From: Perlucidibaca wandonensis
Lineage (GTDB): Bacteria > Pseudomonadota > Gammaproteobacteria > Pseudomonadales > Moraxellaceae
Direction of reading: 5' to 3'
Length of the DNA: 64,000 nt
NCBI RefSeq assembly: GCF_042677145.1
Contig: NZ_JBHTIT010000001.1
Coordinates: 558,001-622,000, forward strand
Shown: piece after piece, positions 59,335 to 64,000 of the stretch
How the letters are laid out: each line of letters begins with the position of its first letter
Position numbering within the stretch: the first letter of the stretch is position 1
Position numbers and translations under genes: made by a program
The notes under the pieces: generated by a model
Told to the model about the DNA's origin: nothing
Database searches by the model: none
What the model saw: only the letters and a program-made list of their open reading frames with translations

Positions 59335-60873
59335 ATGAAAGCTAATCTTCTTGCCTGTCTAATTGCATCAGTCGTGATGGTCAGTTGTATCGATGAAGGC
59401 ACTCGCCAGGAAGAAAGCACAGCGGCTTCTGAATCTGCTGCGCGTGCGGCGCCATTGCCTCGATTACATGCGGAGACAGGTAGCCGAGCAGGAATTTACG
59501 ATGAGTTCGATCGAGAGGTGTTACTGCGTGGCGTGAACTACACCTCTTTAGGTGATTACTACCAGGGCCATCCTGATCTTCCTCCTGCGGTAAAGCCTCG
59601 ACCAAATGACCTGCCAAATATGGCCAGCCTTGGCTTTAATGTGATTCGTTTGGTAATCCACTGGTCACAGTTAGAGCCTATACGAGGCGAGCTAAACCAA
59701 GCGTATATACGTGAGATTCGCGAGCAAGTGCGCGCTGCTGAAGCTCAAGGCATGTATGTGGTGTTGGACATGCATCAAGACGCGTGGGGTAAGCATATTG
59801 CGACACCTGCTGGTGAGTTTTGTTTGCCACCGTTATTACAGCCTGCCATTGGCTGGGATGGCGCCCCTGATTGGGCAACCATTACCGACGGCTTAAGTAC
59901 CTGCCGAATCAGTATTCGTGAGCTATCGCCAGCCGTTACAGCTGCTTTTACCAACTTCTGGTTAGATAGAAATGGCATTCAAAGCGCTCTAGTGACTACT
60001 TGGGGAAAACTTGCTGCTGAGTTTGCGGCGGAGCCTGCAGTCGCTGGCTATGATCTGCTCAATGAGCCCCATCCCGGCTTTTTGCTTGGCGTGTCGGAAT
60101 TGCTATCCACAGGTAGCTTTTACGGCCGCGCGATAAAAGCCATTCGCGCTGCAGAAGCGAAAGCCATCAATGGCTTTTCCCACATTGTATTTTTTGAGCC
60201 CACAGTGGATTGGTCAGCCTTTGGTGCAACGCTCCCACCACTAAAAGGCTTTACCAGCGATACCAATATTGTCTTTGCTCCTCACCTGTACGCCGACTCC
60301 ATTACGATAGCGCCGCTTAGTATTGAGCAAGGTTTTCAGCTCGCGAAACTAGCGGCGGACTCGCTGGGCACAGCCTTATGGTCTGGTGAGTGGGGATGGT
60401 TCGGAGATCCTGTAGAAAATGATGCGAAGCTTCGAGAGTACGCCTCGTTTGAGGACAAATACCGCATTGGCGGCGCATGGTGGGTATGGCGCCAAGCCTG
60501 CGGCGACCCGCATTCACTCAATGAGTCTAATGGTGAAATTCCTGGTGATCAGATCGCGCTTTGGCGAAATGGTTGCCCTGGCGATATCGATATGGGCCTT
60601 GTGCCTGAATATGCATTGACGCTTTCTCGCGCATACCCTCGTGCAGCACCAGGGCGGCTGTTAACACTTTCCGCTGATATCGACACTGGAGCCATTGAGT
60701 TGACAGGTACCACGGCTAAGCCAGGTGTTCTCGAGTTGTGGCTTCCCGAACGTATAGGAACGCCAAAAATTTCTGGTGGTGAGCAAGCAGAGCTAAAGAA
60801 AATGGCTGGCGGTTTTTTATTATCGTTACGAGTGCAGGATGACTACCGCGTAAGTGTCACGCCAAGTCGCTAA
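59335..60873 (+). CDS. GH5 family glycoside hydrolase lipoprotein
   Basis: 512 residues. The lipoprotein signal ends at lipobox VMVSC (Cys18), with a Glu/Ser/Ala-rich linker. The TIM-barrel has LRGVNYTSLGDYYQGHP, FNVIRLVIHWSQLEP, LDMHQDAWGKH, the acid/base Glu244 in YDLLNEPHPG and the nucleophile Glu352 in WSGEWGWFGDP, followed by a beta-sandwich C-terminal domain. It is a distant relative of the first GH5 gene and probably a different specificity for glycolipids or glucosides. It has GAGG ten bases before the start and lies just after the shared operator. An FAD-dependent oxidoreductase follows after 38 bases. Confidence 0.88.
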   Translation: MKANLLACLIASVVMVSCIDEGTRQEESTAASESAARAAPLPRLHAETGSRAGIYDEFDREVLLRGVNYTSLGDYYQGHPDLPPAVKPRPNDLPNMASLGFNVIRLVIHWSQLEPIRGELNQAYIREIREQVRAAEAQGMYVVLDMHQDAWGKHIATPAGEFCLPPLLQPAIGWDGAPDWATITDGLSTCRISIRELSPAVTAAFTNFWLDRNGIQSALVTTWGKLAAEFAAEPAVAGYDLLNEPHPGFLLGVSELLSTGSFYGRAIKAIRAAEAKAINGFSHIVFFEPTVDWSAFGATLPPLKGFTSDTNIVFAPHLYADSITIAPLSIEQGFQLAKLAADSLGTALWSGEWGWFGDPVENDAKLREYASFEDKYRIGGAWWVWRQACGDPHSLNESNGEIPGDQIALWRNGCPGDIDMGLVPEYALTLSRAYPRAAPGRLLTLSADIDTGAIELTGTTAKPGVLELWLPERIGTPKISGGEQAELKKMAGGFLLSLRVQDDYRVSVTPSR

Positions 60874-60911
60874 GTATCCGTTTCATTTATTGTGAATAAG
60901 AGAGAATCAAT

Positions 60912-62261
60912 ATGAAGAAGCGCAATGTTGCCGTTATTGGCGCAGGTGTATCTGGCGCTATGTCTGCGCGACTGTTGCAGCAGGCGGGTTATACGGTGCG
61001 AGTCTTCGAAAAAGAAATGACGCCGGGTGGGCGGGCCATGAGTTGGCGCGACCCCAATCGCGACATTGTGCTCGATAGCGGCGCAGCATTCTTCACTAGC
61101 TTCTATGAGCGATTGATCGCATTGCTGCCAGAGCTAGGCCTGCAAGATGGTGTACACCGCCTAAGCCGCCAGTTTGATTTTGTCTCGCCAACGGGCATTG
61201 ATCGTTTTAATGCCAGCAATGTGTGGGCGTCGGCATGGTCTACTTTGTGGTTGCCTACATTAGGTTTGGCGGATAAATGGCGTTTAACCGTTTATTTGGC
61301 CAAGATTAACGCGCAGCGCAAAAAGCTGGATTGGGTGTCGCCAGAATCACTCTGCCACTTGGATGACCGTAGCGTGGCAGATGATGCGATAGAGCAGGTT
61401 GGTGAAGCTGCTTACCATGCGTTTATTCGGCAAACCATTGAGCCTTTTTGGTTTATGCCCTCCGAGCAAGTGTCGCGGGCAATGTTTGTCAGCATGATGT
61501 CGAATTCGGCTGGCGCTAGTTTCTATAGTTTCCCTGGTGGGATTGATCAATTGCCCAGTCGTTTGCTAGGAGACTTAGAGCCTAGTTTTGGCGCTGAAGT
61601 CCACGCCCTACTAGAGGACGGTGAGCGTACTAAGTTGTGCTGGCGAGATGCTGACGGTGAGCACGAAGAGGTTTTTGATAGCATTGTTTGTGCGACTACC
61701 GCGAGCGTTGCAGCAAAGTTATGCGGTTCGCTTTCGGCTAAACGCTATGACGCTGAGCAGCGTGAGTTTCTTGAAGGGCAGTCGTATTGCGAAAACCTAC
61801 ATGTCGCATTTTTGATTAATCGAGAGCAAGGCCATCCAGTGAGTTTGGTTGTGCCGGCCGGCGTTGGCGAGCGAGATATTGTGGCGCTTGGTTTATGCGG
61901 CGAGCGCTATCCGGCGTTGCGTGCTGAGGGTAAAGAGATTGTCAGTTTGTATTTCTCTCCCAAGGCTTCACGGCGTTATATTGGTCAGTCTGATGAGTGG
62001 ATTTTTAAAGATACCTGGGCTCGTGCGATTGCGTTTTATCCAAGCCTACCTGTCGATGCTGAGCCACTGCATGTGGCATTGCGTGAAGAGGCAATCCCAG
62101 AGTTTGGTGTTGGGCAGTATAAGAAAATTGCCAGTTTTCAGCGCTTGCAGCGCCCAGACCTGGCTTTTGCTGGAGACTATCTGGCAGGAGCTTGTATCGA
62201 AGGCGCGTTGGCATCGGCTGAGCGTGCAGTGGCCGCGATACTGAGTGGGAAGTCAAAGTGA
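60912..62261 (+). CDS. FAD-dependent amine-oxidase-like oxidoreductase
   Basis: 449 residues. The N-terminal FAD motif is VAVIGAGVSGAMSARLLQQAGYTVRVFEKEMTPGGRAMSWR. Near the C-terminus, FAGDYLAGACIEGALASAERAVA binds the FAD, the usual closing motif of phytoene desaturase or amine oxidase-type flavoproteins. There is no signal peptide. The substrate is unknown; renalase-like and protoporphyrinogen-oxidase-like relatives share this outline. It is 38 bases after the second GH5 gene and likely co-transcribed with it. AGAGA precedes the start. Confidence 0.85.
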   Translation: MKKRNVAVIGAGVSGAMSARLLQQAGYTVRVFEKEMTPGGRAMSWRDPNRDIVLDSGAAFFTSFYERLIALLPELGLQDGVHRLSRQFDFVSPTGIDRFNASNVWASAWSTLWLPTLGLADKWRLTVYLAKINAQRKKLDWVSPESLCHLDDRSVADDAIEQVGEAAYHAFIRQTIEPFWFMPSEQVSRAMFVSMMSNSAGASFYSFPGGIDQLPSRLLGDLEPSFGAEVHALLEDGERTKLCWRDADGEHEEVFDSIVCATTASVAAKLCGSLSAKRYDAEQREFLEGQSYCENLHVAFLINREQGHPVSLVVPAGVGERDIVALGLCGERYPALRAEGKEIVSLYFSPKASRRYIGQSDEWIFKDTWARAIAFYPSLPVDAEPLHVALREEAIPEFGVGQYKKIASFQRLQRPDLAFAGDYLAGACIEGALASAERAVAAILSGKSK

Positions 62262-62321
62262 CATCGCTGTCATCCCAGTATTATCAACCATACAGTAGTA
62301 AGCATTTGCTCTTTTGAAGGA

Positions 62322-63332
62322 TCAACTTGTTAGCACCTTATCGCGCCGCCACTGGCTTGGCGCAAATCCTGTCCATTGTTTAAATGCGCGGCTAAACACC
62401 GCAATATCACCATAGCCCATGTCCAGCGCAAGCCGCGTGATATCCACATCACTATCGCGTAAATGCGTACAGGCCAAGTTTAGGCGCACCTGACGCAAGC
62501 AAGCATCGAAGCTAGTGTGCTCGGCCTTAAGTTTGGCTTGCAGGGTGCGGCTATGTAGGCCTATTAGCTGCGCGACTGCCGACAATGAGCAGTCGCCAGT
62601 GGGCAGCAGAGCGGCGATGCAGCGAGCCACTTGACTACTAATCGACATCGGCATGAGTTGCCAATCATCACGCCAATGCTGCTGTAGGCGAGCGCGTAAC
62701 TTGGGTGAGACGGCCACTGACCGGCTGAGCAAGCTTAGTGGAAATCGTATGGCATAACGTGGGGTTGTCGTATTCACCGAACAGCGAAAAAACTCCTCGC
62801 AGGCGCGCAGTACGCTGGGAAGAGGCCGTTGTGCGCCAATCCATACGGCTGTAGCGGTTTCTTGATTAGGCTGAAGCTCGCGCATGCCTTGCTGTAAGAG
62901 TGCCAAGCTAAGCAGCATGAGTTGCTGGCAGTCGCTTGTATGGGCAAAAGCTAAACTCAGCTCTAGTTCAACTTGGTCGCCGTGGCTATGCAAATGCACA
63001 TCGATTCCGCGGGCGTGAAAGCTAAGATGGCGCTGTAGCCCGTATAGAGCCTCGCCGATAGTGGCTTTTTCGCACAGCCAAGCACCGAGCGCGCCAACAA
63101 CTTCTAGCCCTTGGCGGAGGCCGAGCTGGAGCGCAAAACGGGGTTCGTCTAAAACCTGCGCGGTGTGCTCGTAGAGTGCGGCAAGCTTGGGGTAGGACAG
63201 ATAAATATCGGGGTTTTCTAAAGCTGTGAGTGGTAGCCCAACGGCTTTCAGTAGCGCATTCGGATCATGACCGTGCCGGCGCACGAGCTCGGCATAGCCC
63301 AGTAATCCACCGCTTCGCGCAAGATATCGCAT
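62322..63332 (-). CDS. AraC family regulator with arabinose-binding-like N-domain
   Basis: 336 residues. The N-terminal sensor (EPRFALQLGLRQGLEVVGALGAWLCEKATIGEALYGLQRHL) and C-terminal DNA-binding half (DVDITRLALDMGYGDIAVFSRAFKQWTGFAPSQWRRD) are both present. It is divergent from the amidohydrolase gene at 63460 with palindromes in between (63355-63369 and 63377-63388). It is convergent with the flavoprotein gene. The likely target is the amidohydrolase. Confidence 0.89.
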   Translation of the reverse strand: MRYLARSGGLLGYAELVRRHGHDPNALLKAVGLPLTALENPDIYLSYPKLAALYEHTAQVLDEPRFALQLGLRQGLEVVGALGAWLCEKATIGEALYGLQRHLSFHARGIDVHLHSHGDQVELELSLAFAHTSDCQQLMLLSLALLQQGMRELQPNQETATAVWIGAQRPLPSVLRACEEFFRCSVNTTTPRYAIRFPLSLLSRSVAVSPKLRARLQQHWRDDWQLMPMSISSQVARCIAALLPTGDCSLSAVAQLIGLHSRTLQAKLKAEHTSFDACLRQVRLNLACTHLRDSDVDITRLALDMGYGDIAVFSRAFKQWTGFAPSQWRRDKVLTS

Positions 63333-63354
63333 GAAATTTACCCGTCAGAGCTCG

Positions 63355-63388
63355 TGATTTATCAAATCATGTGGCCTAACGCGCGTTA
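63355..63388. promoter_or_regulatory. Two palindromes between AraC and amidohydrolase genes
   Basis: TGATTT-ATC-AAATCA (63355-63369) and TAACGCGCGTTA (63377-63388) are adjacent perfect inverted repeats in the 127-base divergent gap. Operator roles are inferred from symmetry and position. Confidence 0.5.
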
Positions 63389-63459
63389 ATGTCGAGACCT
63401 AAATACTGAAGCGACTAGCTCAGCCTTCTGACAAAAAAAATAAAAATCGAGGACTCATC

Positions 63460-64000
63460 ATGGCAACAATTTACGACGTTCTGATTCAACGCGGTCGCTA
63501 CTATGATGGCACCGGAGGACCATCACAGATAGCCGATGTCGCCATCAACGACGGACGTGTCGCCAAGGTCAGTGCTGAGCCACTCGATAGCAGCCTTGCC
63601 GCACGCGTGATCGATGCCAATGGCCTGTGGATAACACCTGGCTTTATCGATGCTCATACTCATTACGACGCTGAGTTGATGGTCTCGCCGAGCTTGTCAG
63701 AGTCAGTGCGTCATGGCGTGACCACTGTGCTGGTGGGCAGCTGCTCGTTGAGCATGATTTGTAGTGAGGCAGAAGATGCCTCGGATATTTTTACGCGCGT
63801 GGAAACGGTGCCGCGCGAAAAAGTGCTGCCGATTTTGCAGCAATACAAAACTTGGCGCACACCGGCGCAATGGGTCGAGTTTATTAAAACACTGCCGCTT
63901 GGACCTAACTTGGTATCACTGCTTGGCCACAGCGATGTGCGCGTGGCCACACTTGGGTTGCATCGCGCTACCGATCGCGCCGTTAAGCCTAGCGAGGCCG
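63460..64000 (+). CDS. N-acyl-D-amino-acid deacylase-like amidohydrolase, 5' part
   Basis: The first 180 codons are visible and the gene runs off the right edge. YDVLIQRGRYYDGTGGPSQIADVAINDGRVAKV is the typical N-terminal beta-sandwich of amidohydrolases, WITPGFIDAHTHYD carries the first metal-binding His pair, and VLVGSCSLS holds the Cys ligand expected in D-aminoacylases. These enzymes remove acyl groups from D-amino acids or related N-acyl compounds. The ATG at 63460 follows CGAGGA by several bases. It is divergent from an AraC regulator. Confidence 0.85.
   Translation, partial: MATIYDVLIQRGRYYDGTGGPSQIADVAINDGRVAKVSAEPLDSSLAARVIDANGLWITPGFIDAHTHYDAELMVSPSLSESVRHGVTTVLVGSCSLSMICSEAEDASDIFTRVETVPREKVLPILQQYKTWRTPAQWVEFIKTLPLGPNLVSLLGHSDVRVATLGLHRATDRAVKPSEA

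Noticed and set aside
1..64000. CRISPR arrays, tRNA/rRNA genes, transposases or phage genes
   Set aside because: No regularly spaced repeats, cloverleaf-like sequences or recognisable mobile-element proteins were seen on either strand by eye.

Overview
This is a chromosomal window from a Gram-negative gammaproteobacterium. Evidence for that is the lipoprotein signals, the TolC-type outer-membrane channel of an RND pump, UmuDC, the CueR/CopA and DmeR/DmeF metal modules, and long PEP carboxylase and class II fumarase genes. The mix of alcohol and aldehyde oxidation genes, AraC regulators with an arabinose-binding-like N-terminus, and PaaX/crotonase genes resembles marine Spongiibacteraceae such as Zhongshania or Spongiibacter. 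That placement is inference, not a database result. I saw no rRNA, tRNA, CRISPR array, intact insertion sequence or phage.

Layout. 0-6.4 kb: end of a PACE-type efflux gene, a TetR regulator divergent from an SDR dehydrogenase with a clear operator between them, then ppc and fumC. 6.4-12.6 kb: a heavy-metal RND operon (small exported protein, czcC, czcB, czcA). 12.6-18.1 kb: a lipoprotein alpha/beta hydrolase and a two-gene unit made of an ATP-grasp ligase and an unrecognised 659-residue protein with a possible Cys-His-Asn centre. 18.2-26.2 kb: LysR with a divergent PfpI/YqhD operon, an Fe-S helicase fused to a nuclease-like domain, an exported metallo-beta-lactamase-fold protein, and umuDC with a LexA box lying on the umuD start codon. 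26.4-30.7 kb: aldehyde dehydrogenase and GMC oxidase divergent from an AraC regulator. 30.7-38.5 kb: metal homeostasis (dmeF/dmeR, copZ-copA-cueR), a MATE pump, RlpA, a cupin and an antiporter. 38.5-46 kb: gene remnants, HIT, PaaX, crotonase, a PF10118-like protein, frmA, LysR and AraC. 46-48.3 kb: a variant metallo-beta-lactamase-fold protein translationally coupled to a sterol-desaturase-type hydroxylase. 48.3-51.5 kb: a GDT1/MneA-type exporter, an RcnB-like protein and an orphan TadG-like protein. 51.7-56.5 kb: an ECF sigma factor, small zinc-finger anti-sigma factor, DoxX-like protein, exported methyltransferase, membrane protein and hydrolase. 56.5-64 kb: two secreted endoglycoceramidase-like GH5 lipoproteins around an AraC gene, a flavoprotein, another AraC gene and the start of a D-aminoacylase-type amidohydrolase.

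How it fits together. Metal handling is a strong theme: Zn/Co/Cd-type RND export, Ni/Co CDF export, Cu export and Mn export, two of them with recognisable operators. A second theme is oxidation of hydrophobic or alcoholic substrates under AraC/LysR control. The most interesting new signals are the ATP-grasp/659-residue pair, a two-part operator (CCGAATA-N17-CGATTCGG) found before both GH5-linked transcription units with identical spacing, the sigma-factor operon carrying a predicted exported SAM methyltransferase, and three decayed gene fragments, two of which match intact genes elsewhere in the window.
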